Shown here: positions 34,088-43,231 of the stretch, piece by piece
Position numbering within the stretch: position 1 is the stretch's first letter
Layout of the letters: every line of letters starts with the position of its first letter
DNA from: Pseudofrankia saprophytica
Lineage (GTDB): Bacteria; Actinomycetota; Actinomycetes; Frankiales; Frankiaceae
DNA: 64,000 nucleotides
Reading direction: 5' to 3'
Assembly (NCBI RefSeq): GCF_000235425.2
Contig: NZ_KI912266.1
Location: 1,195,886 to 1,259,885, forward strand
Program-made: the position numbers and the translations under genes
Notes under the pieces: model-generated
The model's database searches: none
What the model was told of the DNA's origin: nothing
The model's input: the letters and a program-made list of their open reading frames with translations, nothing else

Positions 34088-34126
34088 AACCCCCGGTGTC
34101 GAGCCTCGCTCGACCGAGGGGGTTTT
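34088..34126 (+). terminator. Rho-independent terminator
   Basis: AACCCCC and GGGGGTT close an outer stem, TCGAG/CTCGA an inner one, and the hairpin is followed by TTTTCATCATTT. It lies 81 bases after the plus-strand tRNA-Phe fragment, as if it were the terminator of the tRNA gene that once stood there. Confidence 0.8.
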
Positions 34127-34421
34127 CATCATTTGACGACAACGCCCTCAGCGGAGTTCGTCGTCGAGATTCCGCAGCGTGGTCCGCTTTTCCTCCGGCA
34201 CGGCATGCGGGTAGATCGTCGCTGATGATGTGGTCGGCAGGACGCTGGAACGGCTGCCGGAGATCAGCCGTCACGCCATACGCGGTATCCAGCGAGCTCG
34301 GCGGGTAGGACCTCCCCACGCCGGCGCGACGCCGACAGCGCGAGACCACAAGACCATCTGAAATGCGGCGAAGGCGTCCAGCGGTGACAAGAGGGCGTCT
34401 AGCAGTGACAAGGGGAGCGCA

Positions 34422-34970
34422 ATGGCGCAGTCCACCACCGCCGATGGCAAGACCACGACGAGCTCTCACAAGCTGGCTGGCGAACACCTGCTGGGGATCT
34501 ACCTGAACGACCACCTGGCGGGCTCTACCGCGGGGCTGCGTCTCGCGCGCCGGCTGGCCGGCACACCCCACCAGCAGCTACCGATCGGCGCCGAGCTGTG
34601 GTCCATCGCCGAGGAGATCGACGAGGACCGGTCGGTGCTCATCGCACTGATGGAGCAGTTTGGGGCGCCGCGCCGACGCTACAAGATCACCGCTGGTCTG
34701 CTCGCCGAGCTGGTGGGTCGGCTGAAGTTGAACGGCCGCCTGTTGACCCGCTCCCCGCTGAGCACCATGATCGAGTTGGAGACGTTGCAACTGGGGGTGG
34801 AGGGCAAGCGGCTCGTCTGGGCGACGTTGCGCGCCTTGGCCGAGGAGGACCCGGGCCTGGGGCTGGACCCGCCGCGGTTCGACCAGCTGGAACAGCGGGC
34901 GATCGGGCAGGCAGCGCGGCTGGACGCCATGCGCCTGCGCACCGGGCGTGCGGCCCTCATGGAGCGGTGA
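34422..34970 (+). CDS. Conserved helical protein of unknown function (ferritin-like layout)
   Basis: AGGGGAGCG lies right before the ATG. This 182-aa protein is almost entirely helical: EHLLGIYLNDHLAGSTAGLR, then LWSIAEEIDEDRSVLIALME, KITAGLLAELVGRLKLNGRL, LSTMIELETLQLGVEGKRLV and FDQLEQRAIGQAARLDAMRL. The pattern of Glu/Asp/His on successive helices (H37?, E62, E63, D66, E110, E112) is compatible with a ferritin-like four-helix bundle, but a full di-iron set is not proven. I recognise it only as an actinobacterial conserved hypothetical. It is monocistronic. Confidence 0.75.
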   Translation: MAQSTTADGKTTTSSHKLAGEHLLGIYLNDHLAGSTAGLRLARRLAGTPHQQLPIGAELWSIAEEIDEDRSVLIALMEQFGAPRRRYKITAGLLAELVGRLKLNGRLLTRSPLSTMIELETLQLGVEGKRLVWATLRALAEEDPGLGLDPPRFDQLEQRAIGQAARLDAMRLRTGRAALMER

Positions 34971-35105
34971 CCACCTGTTCCTCCGGGCCGCCATCTCACG
35001 ACTCCTGGCCGCCATCCCACGGGAGCAGCCCGCTGGCCGTCGCGGTGGCCAGCGGGCTGCTGAGAAACCGGGGTAGGTGGACCTTCGCGAAGGGTGCCGC
35101 CAGGG

Positions 35106-35276
35106 TCAGCGCGTGGCGTCCTTGAGGTGCTCGCCGGCCTGCCTGACGTCCCCGCCGGCCTTCTCCGCGGCGCCGCGAGCCTCCAGCCCGGGGTCGCCGC
35201 TGACGCGGCCTGCGGTCCGCTTGCTGCGTCCCGTGAAGCGCTGCAGCGTGTTCTTCATCTTGTCGACCATGGTCAT
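35106..35276 (-). CDS. CsbD-family stress-response-like small protein
   Basis: This 56-aa protein was found on the minus strand with AAGGAG before its ATG. It reads MTMVDKMKNTLQRFTGRSKR, then TAGRVSGDPGLEARGAAEKA and GGDVRQAGEHLKDATR. The pattern of Lys/Gly/Gln-rich helix with G-x-x-K-x-x-x-G-R-x-x-x-D-x-x-L-x-x-x-G-x-x-x-x-x-G is the CsbD family (sigma-B-controlled in Bacillus). Function is unknown; in actinobacteria it is often osmotic or stress induced. Confidence 0.8.
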   Translation of the reverse strand: MTMVDKMKNTLQRFTGRSKRTAGRVSGDPGLEARGAAEKAGGDVRQAGEHLKDATR

Positions 35277-35906
35277 CGAAACACTCCTTCAGTCCGGTGA
35301 CCGCGCCCTGGCGATCGCTTTGCGGCTATACCCGGTCTTGGACCGGCAACCCGCGCGGCACGACGCACTGCCCGCACGCTCGCGCCAAGGCAGGGCACAG
35401 CGGCAGGGCGGCAGGGCGGACAGGACAGGGCACCGGCGGAACGATGCCGCCGCAGCCACTTTGATCCCGATTGATCCCGACAAACCGGAGAGATCAGCGG
35501 GGAGCACCACGGCGGTCGATGTTCTTCCCTGCGCGTGGGGGATTCGGATACCTGGGTTCCCACCTGCCACCGATATCTCACTCGACGCACATCGCCGACA
35601 CACCCAGACCAGGAGAACGGAACTCCACCGCCACAACATTGCCGGCATTGCCGGATGGTGCTGCCACGATAGCGGGGCGGGCTGTCCGGGTCCGCGCCGC
35701 TCTGCTGCAAAATCGGGTCATTCGAGGCGTGCCACGTCCACTCCGACCTGCGGGGTGGACCGGCGGCGCGGTCGAGTGCGACCGCCGGTTCCGCGCCTTG
35801 TTGGGGAGGAACCTATGCGACGCCGGGATCGAGACATCGGCGACCTTGCCGACCGCGTCGACCCCGCCCGCGGCCGGGTGTCGCTGGCTGATCGTCGGAT
35901 GGCCTC
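35277..35906. other. Divergent intergenic region, no gene seen
   Basis: This lies between the CsbD-like gene and the kinase gene. The tandem decamer TTGATCCCGA occurs twice at 35461-35480. A GTTT...GGGATC arrangement on the minus strand at that spot vaguely resembles a stress-sigma promoter for the CsbD-like gene, but spacing is off and I do not call it. Confidence 0.4.
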
Positions 35907-38900
35907 GTGGGGCTGCTGACCCGGTTTGCCTCCTCGCGGCCCGCCGCTCGAGGCACCATGCCGGACGAGGGCGGAACCGTCACGGTCGTCGAACCGGAGC
36001 CGGGAGCGCCGCTACGCCCCCGCGACCCCGTCTTCGTCGGCTCCTACCGAATCCTTCGCCTACTCGGTGAGGGCGGCATGGGAACCGTCTATCTGGGCGA
36101 GGCCCTTGACGGCCGGCGAGTAGCGGTAAAGGTCATCCAGTCGGAGTACGCCCGGGACCCCGAGTTCCGCGAGCGGTTCCGCGCCGAGACCGCGCATGCC
36201 CGCCAGGTCTCGGAGTTCTACACCGCCGAGGTACTCGACGCCGACCCGGACGCCGCGTTGCCCTACCTGGTCACCGAGTTCGTCCCCGGGCCGACGCTGC
36301 GCGCCGCCGTGACGGCCGGCGGTCCGCTGGGCGCCGACGACCTCGCCCGCCTGGCTGTCGGCATGGCCGCCGCGCTGACCGCCATCCACGCCGCCGGGAT
36401 CGCCCACCACGACCTCAAGCCGGGCAACGTCCTGCTCGGACCGTCCGGGCCGCGGGTCATCGACTTCGGTATCGCCAACGGCTTCGCCGGCCCGGCGGTC
36501 AACCACAACGGACGTGGTGGCGGGCGGGGGCGCGGCCGGGGCCGGGGGCGCGGGCATGCCCACGACGCGGCTCAGATCGGTACCCCCGGCTACATGGCGC
36601 CGGAGCAGGCCCAGGGCGAGGAGGTCGGGCCCGCGGCGGACGTGTTCGCCTGGGCGGCGGTGATGACCTTCGCCGCGAGCGGGACACCACCGTTCGGCGA
36701 GGCCCCACCGGAGGAGCTGCTGCGGCGGGTGGGGCGGGACAGCCCGGACCTGAGCTCGCTGCCTCGCGACCTCGTCCCGCTGGTGCGCAAGGCGTTCAGC
36801 AAGGACCCTCAGGACCGTCCCTCCGCCGCCGACCTCCTCCTCACGTTGATGGGTGAGAAGTCGGCGGAGCACCGCTCGCCCGCCCCCCAGACCGTCCCGC
36901 GGCGCACGGCCATCGGCCCGGCCAGGCCGCCCGCGTCCTCGCCGGCGCCCGCGGCGCGGCCTGGGCGAGCGCTGCCCGCGGCGATGACGCCGCCGCCAGC
37001 GCTTGCCCGGCCGGTGCCGCCGCCTCTCGCCTCACCGCTGCCGCCGCTCCCCCTGCCGCCGCTCCCCTTGCCACCGCTGGTTCCGACACCGCTCGCGTTG
37101 CCGGTGGCGACCGCCCCGCCAACCGACCAGAACCAGGATCTGGACCAGGACCTGGCCACCCGAGGGCCGATCGCCGGGGCGGTCGAGACGGCCACCGCGG
37201 CATCGGGTCCCGGCACGCCGACCGAGACCGAACCGATCTCCGTGGAGTCGGCCTGGGACGCGTCGCCGCTCCCGCCGGCCGAACGGGATGAGCGGGCCGA
37301 ACGGGATGAGCGGGTCGGAGCCATCTCCGGCGTCGACGACAGCGACGTCGACGATGGTGATGCCACCGCGCTCGGCGAGGGCACGGCCGCGAACCAGCCA
37401 GCAGGCCAGCAGGTGGGCCAGCCAACGGACCAGCCAACGGATCTCGTGTCCGCGCCGGCCACCGGCCTCGCCGCCGCCGCGTCCGAGGCCGAGGCCGAGG
37501 CCGGCATGATCGATTCTGCCCCGGCCTCGGACGATCTCGACGCTCCGGCCGGTGCGCGCGCCGGTCACGAGCTGGCTGACGTCGCGGACGGCGATGCTCG
37601 CCCCCGGGCCGGCGAAGACGCCTCGGGCGGGTTCGTCGTGGAGCTCGCGGACGTCGATCCCCGCGAACCACTCGACGTCCCATTCCACGCCGTGCCCGCC
37701 GTGGACGCGCCTCCTTCGGAGGTGGTCTCGGAGGTGGTCGTCGACGGTATCTCCGACGATGCGCCCGCGGACGGGCCGGTTCTCGGCATCGCCGCGGAAC
37801 CAGTCCTCGACCTCGGCATTCCCACGCCGGCGGCGGCCCAGTACCCCGTCCTCGACCCGCGGCCCACCGCCACCGGCCTGGACATCGGCGACCCGCTGGA
37901 CATCTCGCCGACGGACCCGCTGGGAATCGGCGACCTCGTCGGGGCCTTCCCTGACCCGTCACCGGCCGCCGACGAACCGGACATGGACGACCTGGTCGCC
38001 TCGGCGGTCCTCGACATCCCCGCGCCGAGGTCCACTCACCTCGCGAGGGTTCTTTCCGCCTCCAGCGACGCGGTGGAGCCGACCCCGGCGGCGCCAGCGG
38101 CCGCGGACGAGCCGGTGACGGACGAGCCGGCCGCGGACGAGCTGGTGGATGTGGTGCCGGCGGTCCCGCCAAGGCCGGACGCCTTCGTCAGCACCGAGCC
38201 GCTCGCGGACGTCGACATCGTCATCGAGGACATCGACGACGTCCCGGGAATCACCGAGATCACCGTCGCCGAGGTCGCCGCGGCACAGATCACCGTCGCG
38301 CAGGTCGCCGACCCCGTCGCCGCGCCGGCGGCGGTCGAGGCCGAGAACGAGGCGCCGAAGGACGACGCACCGCTGGACTACTCGCTCTCGTACGACTCGT
38401 CCCGGGACGATGCGGGGACGCCGGACGACGAGGAGGCCGAGGCCCCGTCGGCGCAGGCCGCCCCGGGCCTCGAGACCCCCGCGGCCATGGGGACCGAGCT
38501 GGTGCTCGCGCCGCGGTTCGACCCGGTGGCGGCCATCACCGAGCTGCTGCCCCCCGACGTCCTCGCCGCCCGCGCCGCCGCGACGGAGATCGACGTCGAC
38601 GGCGTGATCGACGTGGGGCCGGGCTGGATACAGGAGACGGGCGGGAGGCCCGAAGCGACGCTCCAGCCCATCAGGATCGCCGAGCTGCACGCGCTCTGGG
38701 ACGGCGAGGTCGATCTCGACCCGACGACGAGCGCGGCGGACGAGGCCGCCGAAACCGCCCTGGCCCTCAGGCCGGACGCCTCCCTGGCCGATCCCGGGAT
38801 CGCCGCCGGATCAACGAGCCCGGCCGGCGAGCTCGCGGCGTCGTCGCGGGCGTTGCCGGCCGTGCCGGAGTCCTCGACGGCGCTGGCGACCTGGTCCCCC

Positions 38901-39950
38901 ACTCCCCGCTCCCCCGCGACGGCCGCTTCCGATCGCGGGACGTTCGGGCCGGCTCCGCGGGCCCTGGCCGCCGGTACGTCCAACGGGACGTCGTCGTCCG
39001 AGACGGCCGCCGAGGAGATGGACGACGCGACGGTCGCCACCGCGGAGACAGCCGACACCCCGGCTCGGGCTCCCGGCGCGCGGGCCCGCGCGCGGGCCGC
39101 TCGTCGCGGTGCCCGCCGGCGGCGGGTCACCACGATCATCGTCGCCGCGGTCGTCGCGCTGCTGGCCACGTTGGTGCCACTCGCCCTGCGTTCGACCGAT
39201 GGTGCCGCGACGGTGGATACGACCGACGCGGCGAACGCGTCACCCGCGTCCTCGGTAGCGCCCGGCGCCGGCGCCGGCGCTCCGGGCGCGAGCGGCGCGC
39301 CCGCCGCCGGTGCTCCCTCCCCGTCCACCGCGGCCACCGCCGCACAGCCGCCGCCGGCGGCGGCCAGCAGCCCGGCCGCGGCCGGGGGCGCGCCGGTGGA
39401 CGCGAAGGCGCGGCCGGGGGTCCCGGGGCTGTGGCTGCAGTCGGTGCCCGCCGGAGTGACCGTCAAGGTCATCGCGCCGTTCGACGGTGGCGCGGTGACG
39501 TCGTACCGGGTGACGGCGAACCCCGGTGGGGTACGCGAGCTCACCAAGCCGGGCATCTTCCAGGTCTCGGTCAACGGATGCGCCGAGGTCAGCGTGACCG
39601 TGCAGGCGATCGGCCCGGGAGGCTCCTCGTCGGCGTCGTCGCCGGTGAAGGCCCGTGGCTGCGTGCCGCCCGGCGAGCCGCGCGGGCTGCTGGCCATCCC
39701 GGACGGCCACGGCCACCTCATCATCAACTGGGATACGCCGGCCAGCGTGGGTGGGAACCAGATCTCGCTGACCTATGAGCTGACGATCTACCGGACCGGC
39801 CCGGCCGGTGTCACCTCGGAGACGGTCAGCGTGACCGGCCACAGCTACACCCGGACCGCGCCCGGCCCCGCCGACCCGTACTTCCGCGTCACCCTCGCCG
39901 CCCGCAACACGGCCGGCGTCGGCCCCGCCGTCCTCGCCTGGGGCCAGTAG
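35907..39950 (+). CDS. Very large membrane Ser/Thr protein kinase with fibronectin-III-like ectodomain
   Basis: At 1347 aa from GTG 35907 (an ATG at 35958 is an equally possible start), residues 45-320 form a PknB-type kinase. Its motifs are the glycine loop LGEGGMGTVYLG, Lys75 (VAVK), HHD (167-169) with KPGN, DFG (186-188) and APE (231-233). The activation segment contains an unusual Gly/Arg repeat (RGGGRGRGRGRGRG). Residues 330-1060 are a Pro/Ala/Asp/Val-rich disordered linker. One membrane helix (TIIVAAVVALLATLVPLAL, about 1074-1093) leads to an Ala/Pro stalk and two FN3-like beta domains (1170-1347). It is likely to sense the outside or cell wall and phosphorylate cytosolic targets. There is no adjacent phosphatase. 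Confidence 0.9.
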   Translation: MGLLTRFASSRPAARGTMPDEGGTVTVVEPEPGAPLRPRDPVFVGSYRILRLLGEGGMGTVYLGEALDGRRVAVKVIQSEYARDPEFRERFRAETAHARQVSEFYTAEVLDADPDAALPYLVTEFVPGPTLRAAVTAGGPLGADDLARLAVGMAAALTAIHAAGIAHHDLKPGNVLLGPSGPRVIDFGIANGFAGPAVNHNGRGGGRGRGRGRGRGHAHDAAQIGTPGYMAPEQAQGEEVGPAADVFAWAAVMTFAASGTPPFGEAPPEELLRRVGRDSPDLSSLPRDLVPLVRKAFSKDPQDRPSAADLLLTLMGEKSAEHRSPAPQTVPRRTAIGPARPPASSPAPAARPGRALPAAMTPPPALARPVPPPLASPLPPLPLPPLPLPPLVPTPLALPVATAPPTDQNQDLDQDLATRGPIAGAVETATAASGPGTPTETEPISVESAWDASPLPPAERDERAERDERVGAISGVDDSDVDDGDATALGEGTAANQPAGQQVGQPTDQPTDLVSAPATGLAAAASEAEAEAGMIDSAPASDDLDAPAGARAGHELADVADGDARPRAGEDASGGFVVELADVDPREPLDVPFHAVPAVDAPPSEVVSEVVVDGISDDAPADGPVLGIAAEPVLDLGIPTPAAAQYPVLDPRPTATGLDIGDPLDISPTDPLGIGDLVGAFPDPSPAADEPDMDDLVASAVLDIPAPRSTHLARVLSASSDAVEPTPAAPAAADEPVTDEPAADELVDVVPAVPPRPDAFVSTEPLADVDIVIEDIDDVPGITEITVAEVAAAQITVAQVADPVAAPAAVEAENEAPKDDAPLDYSLSYDSSRDDAGTPDDEEAEAPSAQAAPGLETPAAMGTELVLAPRFDPVAAITELLPPDVLAARAAATEIDVDGVIDVGPGWIQETGGRPEATLQPIRIAELHALWDGEVDLDPTTSAADEAAETALALRPDASLADPGIAAGSTSPAGELAASSRALPAVPESSTALATWSPTPRSPATAASDRGTFGPAPRALAAGTSNGTSSSETAAEEMDDATVATAETADTPARAPGARARARAARRGARRRRVTTIIVAAVVALLATLVPLALRSTDGAATVDTTDAANASPASSVAPGAGAGAPGASGAPAAGAPSPSTAATAAQPPPAAASSPAAAGGAPVDAKARPGVPGLWLQSVPAGVTVKVIAPFDGGAVTSYRVTANPGGVRELTKPGIFQVSVNGCAEVSVTVQAIGPGGSSSASSPVKARGCVPPGEPRGLLAIPDGHGHLIINWDTPASVGGNQISLTYELTIYRTGPAGVTSETVSVTGHSYTRTAPGPADPYFRVTLAARNTAGVGPAVLAWGQ

Positions 39951-40182
39951 GGCACGCATCGCGCCCCGCTCATCACGCGCTGGGGACGTCGGCCGCCCCG
40001 GCCGACGTCTCCAGCGGGGGGGGCGGCCGGCCGAGACGTCGGCGCGGGCGCCATCGGTCGGCGGTGGCCGGTGCCTCGCGCACGCATACACCGGGGACGG
40101 GCCGGACATCCATGGACGGATTGGCCTGAACGTGACCGGGGGAGAGGCCCGGCGAGGGGCCGCCAGGCTGCACACTGTGGCG

Positions 40183-40755
40183 ATGCCGGGACTGTTGCTG
40201 CCCCTATCCGCCGGTTTCCCCGTCTTCGGTCTGCACCCTGGTCTTCTCGAGCCACGCTGGCTGGAGCTCTGGGATACCCGACGGCCTCGCTCGGAGCAGG
40301 TGTGGCGGGTTTGCCTTGGCCACGGCGACGCGACGCACCTGGGGCCGAGAGTCATCGTGACGACGGTGCCCCGGCTGCCCGCGATCCAGGTCGGAGAGGT
40401 CCACTACACCCCGACGGTGGCCGACGACGCGATCGGCTGGGCGCAGCAGAGCATGCTGCACGCGGTGGCCCCGGACTTCCCGGCGGACTCGCCGGACCGG
40501 CAGGAATGGTGGCGGTACCAGCTGGAGCTGGCCGGCTGGCTGTCGGGCAACCTGGACGCGGAGGACTGGACGGCGGTCTCGGTCCCCGTCGACGGGGTGG
40601 AGCTGCCGTTCTGGGTCCGCCAGCACGGCCCCGCCTGGGCGGCCTTCACCGAGACGGACGGTGGCTGGATCGCCTTGGACGGCATTCACCTCGGATTGCA
40701 GGGTCTCGCGCTGAGCACGGTCCGGGTTGCCGACTACCAGCCGATAACGGTCTGA
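40183..40755 (+). CDS. Hypothetical protein
   Basis: I do not recognise this protein. The frame opens with GTG at 40132, and the ATG at 40183 gives 190 aa beginning MPGLLLPLSAGFPVFG. It is mixed alpha/beta with many Trp residues (LEPRWLELWD, DRQEWWRYQLELAGWL, GPAWAAFTETDGGWIALDG) and no signal peptide or membrane span. Codon use is consistent with a real gene. Its 3' end overlaps the end of the convergent EAL gene by about 110 bases. Confidence 0.65.
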   Translation: MPGLLLPLSAGFPVFGLHPGLLEPRWLELWDTRRPRSEQVWRVCLGHGDATHLGPRVIVTTVPRLPAIQVGEVHYTPTVADDAIGWAQQSMLHAVAPDFPADSPDRQEWWRYQLELAGWLSGNLDAEDWTAVSVPVDGVELPFWVRQHGPAWAAFTETDGGWIALDGIHLGLQGLALSTVRVADYQPITV

Positions 40756-42187
40756 ACGACGGCGACGCCGCCGGCCGGGCGATGTGGTTTCCCTGGCCGA
40801 GCCGGACCCGGGTCGCGCGCAGGGTGGTCAGCTCGGCCTCGGTCTCGATGCCCTCGGCGAGCACGCTGGCGCCGATCTCGTCCGCGATCTGGATGAGCGC
40901 GTTGGCGACGGCTCGGCGCGCCGGATCGGCGTCGATCCCATGGGTCAGGTAGTGGTCCATCTTCACCAGGTCGGGCCGCAATGCCAGGAACCGGGAAAGA
41001 CCCGCGTACCCAGAGCCGATGTCGTCCGCACCGATCCGTACCCCACGCGCGCGCAGCTCCGCGAGCGTGCGGAACACCTCCGAATCGTCCTCGATCCGGG
41101 TGTGCTCGGTGATCTCCAGCAACAGCCGGCTCGGCTCGACGTCCTGGATCAGCTCGAGCAGCTCCGGTCCAATGGTGCCCGGAGAGACGTTGACCGACAT
41201 GAACACGTCCGGCGGCAGGTGCGGCAGGTAGGCGAGCGCGGCACGCACGGCGGCGAGCTCCAGCTCGGTACCGAGCCCGACCGCCGCCGCGCAGGCAAAC
41301 CACCGCTCCGGCTCACTGGCGCCGACCTCGACGGGTTGGCGCCAGCCGCCCGCGCGGTCCCGGACCGCGGTGACGGTCGCCCGGGCCGCCACTGGCACGT
41401 CCGCCGCCGGCAGATCACCAGCTGTCCGGGTGCCCTCACCGCCTGCCTGGGTGCCCTCGCCGGCCGCTGCCCGGGCTGACTGGATGCCCTCGCCGCCCGC
41501 CGCGTCGACCCGTGCGCCGTCCTCCTCGGCGGTAGTGGCTTCGGTGGCTTCGGTCACGTTGGACGGGAAGCGCGCCAGCGCCTCCACGCCCACGATCCGG
41601 CCACCGGCGCCGAGATCCGCGATCGGCTGGAAGACCATGGTGGGGCCGCCGCCGTCGATGACCTCGCTGACCCGATCCCAGAACGCGGTACGCCGCTCCC
41701 AGACCCGGTGCAGGTCCGACACGGAGTCGGTGATCACCTCGGCGACCAGGCGAAGGAACCGCCCGTCACGTTCCTGCAGGTCGGGGCGCGGGGCGTGGGA
41801 CAGCGCCGCGAGCACGCCGTAGGGCGACCCGTCGCGCTCGAACACGGGCACCGCCGCGTACGCGCCGGCCCACGGTTCGCCGGTTGACGGCAGCGTTCCG
41901 GCGGGCATCTGCGCGCGGACGTCACGGATGATGTCGGGGCATTCGCCCGCGAGCACCAGCGTGTGGTGGCTGGCTACGCCGCGAAGGGTCGCGCCGGGGA
42001 CGACGCCGAACGACTCGCCGTCGCCGTCGAGCGCCTCGATGACGACGAGATCCTCCTCGGCGCGGGCCAGCCAGGCGACATCCATCCGCAGCCGGAGCCG
42101 CACCGTCTCCAACAGGTCGGCGATGGTGCGATCGGGCGTCGGGACATCGAGAATCGGCCCAAACGTCCAGCTCCGCTCCCTGGGCAC
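40646..42187 (-). CDS. GAF-EAL cyclic-di-GMP phosphodiesterase
   Basis: This is a 513-aa protein. Residues 15-160 resemble a GAF sensor (AYAAVPVFERDGSPYGVLAAL). The EAL domain starts at about 180 (MVFQPIADLGAGGRIVGVEALARF) and keeps the key residues: Glu202 (EAL), Asn333, Glu358, Asp388-Asp389 (in ADDIGSGYAGL, against the usual DDFGTGYSSL), Lys409, Glu445 (AEGIE) and Gln465. Catalytic activity is thus plausible. A disordered Ala/Gly/Glu insertion (210-290) splits the domain after the EAL motif. The C-terminal 45 residues overlap the convergent gene and look out of family; another frame would end sooner with a more natural tail, so a frameshift near the end is possible. Confidence 0.88.
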   Translation of the reverse strand: MPRERSWTFGPILDVPTPDRTIADLLETVRLRLRMDVAWLARAEEDLVVIEALDGDGESFGVVPGATLRGVASHHTLVLAGECPDIIRDVRAQMPAGTLPSTGEPWAGAYAAVPVFERDGSPYGVLAALSHAPRPDLQERDGRFLRLVAEVITDSVSDLHRVWERRTAFWDRVSEVIDGGGPTMVFQPIADLGAGGRIVGVEALARFPSNVTEATEATTAEEDGARVDAAGGEGIQSARAAAGEGTQAGGEGTRTAGDLPAADVPVAARATVTAVRDRAGGWRQPVEVGASEPERWFACAAAVGLGTELELAAVRAALAYLPHLPPDVFMSVNVSPGTIGPELLELIQDVEPSRLLLEITEHTRIEDDSEVFRTLAELRARGVRIGADDIGSGYAGLSRFLALRPDLVKMDHYLTHGIDADPARRAVANALIQIADEIGASVLAEGIETEAELTTLRATRVRLGQGNHIARPAASPSFRPLSAGSRQPGPCSARDPAIRGECRPRRSSHRPSR

Positions 42188-42349
42188 GGCTCACCCCCGA
42201 AGCAGCATTCCCCGCTGCCCGGGTTGGTCACCTCCCGGCGAGCACGCCCCGCCTGGCTGGTCGCGCCGCGTCGAGCGGCGCCGAGCAGCCCGCTCCGCGG
42301 CGAACACGGCGAACACTGCGAAACCGACGGAAACGGGCGCGGACGAGAT

Positions 42350-42378
42350 CGGGCGGCGCGCCTGAGGCGCGCCGCCCG
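42350..42378. terminator. Strong hairpin between bldC and the EAL gene
   Basis: CGGGCGGCGCGCC-tga-GGCGCGCCGCCCG is a perfect 13-bp stem with a 3-base loop. No T run is seen on either side, so a strand cannot be assigned. Confidence 0.65.
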
Positions 42379-42821
42379 TCGTCCAGGTGGTGCCGTGCTG
42401 AACATCTGACCGGCACGCGCCCCGCCGCTGCGGGCCAAAGACAGCCCGACGGGTCGCGTGGGTCAAGCCGCGTCGATCAGAAGCGGGACAGGAACGTGAG
42501 CTGGGTGCCCGGCGGCCGGTCACGGCCGGGCCGGGCACCCCTCGAACGCCTGAAGATTCGCAGGCCACTGAGACGCCTGCCGGCGCCTCAGGGTCCCGCC
42601 GATCCGGCTGCCAGTAGCGGCAGCCTCGACCTGGCCGGACAACCCTGGCGAGGTCTGATGAATCGGTGGGACGGGCGAGCACACCGCCGGTACAGCACGC
42701 CGAATAGCCCGACGGCCCGGCCATTCGGCCGGGATCGTCGGCGCTGGCAGATCGACGTGCCGTACCGGAGACCCACCCCTTCGGTACACAGCGCGCCCGT
42801 TGTCACGCGGGCTAGCGGGAA

Positions 42822-42838
42822 GCCACCCGAAAGGTGGC
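42822..42838 (-). terminator. Hairpin downstream of bldC
   Basis: GCCACC and GGTGGC pair around a 5-base loop, 36 bases beyond the bldC stop on the minus strand. Confidence 0.5.
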
Positions 42839-42873
42839 GAACAGGACACCGTGTACCGAGCTGGTCGATGCGC

Positions 42874-43080
42874 CTAGAGGTCACCGCCCATGTTGGGGAC
42901 CCCCTTCAGCAGGGCCCGAACCTCCGCCTCCCGGTAGCGCCTGTGGCCACCAAGGGTGCGGATAGACGTCAGCTTCCCAGCCTTGGCCCACCGGGTGACA
43001 GTCTTCGGATCAACCCGAAACATCGTCGCCACCTCGGCCGGAGTCAGCAGGGGCTCGGCGTCCGGCGTTCTCGTCGTCAT
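42874..43080 (-). CDS. bldC: BldC developmental regulator
   Basis: This 68-aa protein consists of a MerR-like winged helix: LLTPAEVATMFRVDPKTVTR, then WAKAGKLTSIRTLGGHRRYR and EAEVRALL. It is almost identical, as I remember it, to Streptomyces BldC, which binds direct repeats and holds back differentiation. It is a nucleoid-type DNA binder in the cytosol. The neighbours (DUF8083-like gene, dehydrogenase, DUF3073, purM, purF) match the Streptomyces order around bldC, supporting the assignment. Confidence 0.95.
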   Translation of the reverse strand: MTTRTPDAEPLLTPAEVATMFRVDPKTVTRWAKAGKLTSIRTLGGHRRYREAEVRALLKGVPNMGGDL

Positions 43081-43231
43081 TGCGTTGGCCTCCCGTCACA
43101 GAGCGTCGCTCCGTCCCATACAGATCGTGCATCCTTCGGGGGCATTTCGGACATGGCACGTCGGGACCATCTGCTGACTAGTCACAGCTCGTCCGAAGCG
43201 GGCGGCGACTCAGCGTTAGCAAGCCCGCCGA

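Larger units (their letters stand above)
33240..34421. other. Degenerate region upstream of the tRNA pair
   Basis: I find no intact gene in these 1.2 kb. Recognisable items are a frameshifted IS5-type transposase remnant, an inverted tRNA-Phe 3' fragment, a strong plus-strand terminator, and a 20-base imperfect tandem repeat (GGCGTCcAGCgGTGACAAG type) at about 34371-34411 just before the next gene. Confidence 0.55.
42188..42873. other. Intergenic region with two hairpins, no supported gene
   Basis: Reading frames across these 686 bases are not convincing on either strand. It contains a very strong symmetrical hairpin (42350-42378) and the likely bldC terminator (42822-42838). The strong hairpin lies about 160 bases upstream of the EAL gene and may end a small RNA or read-through from bldC. 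Confidence 0.5.

Noticed and set aside
34422-34970. Firm ferritin/bacterioferritin assignment for the 182-aa protein
   Set aside because: The helical layout fits but a full set of di-iron ligands (E-x-x-H pairs) is not seen.
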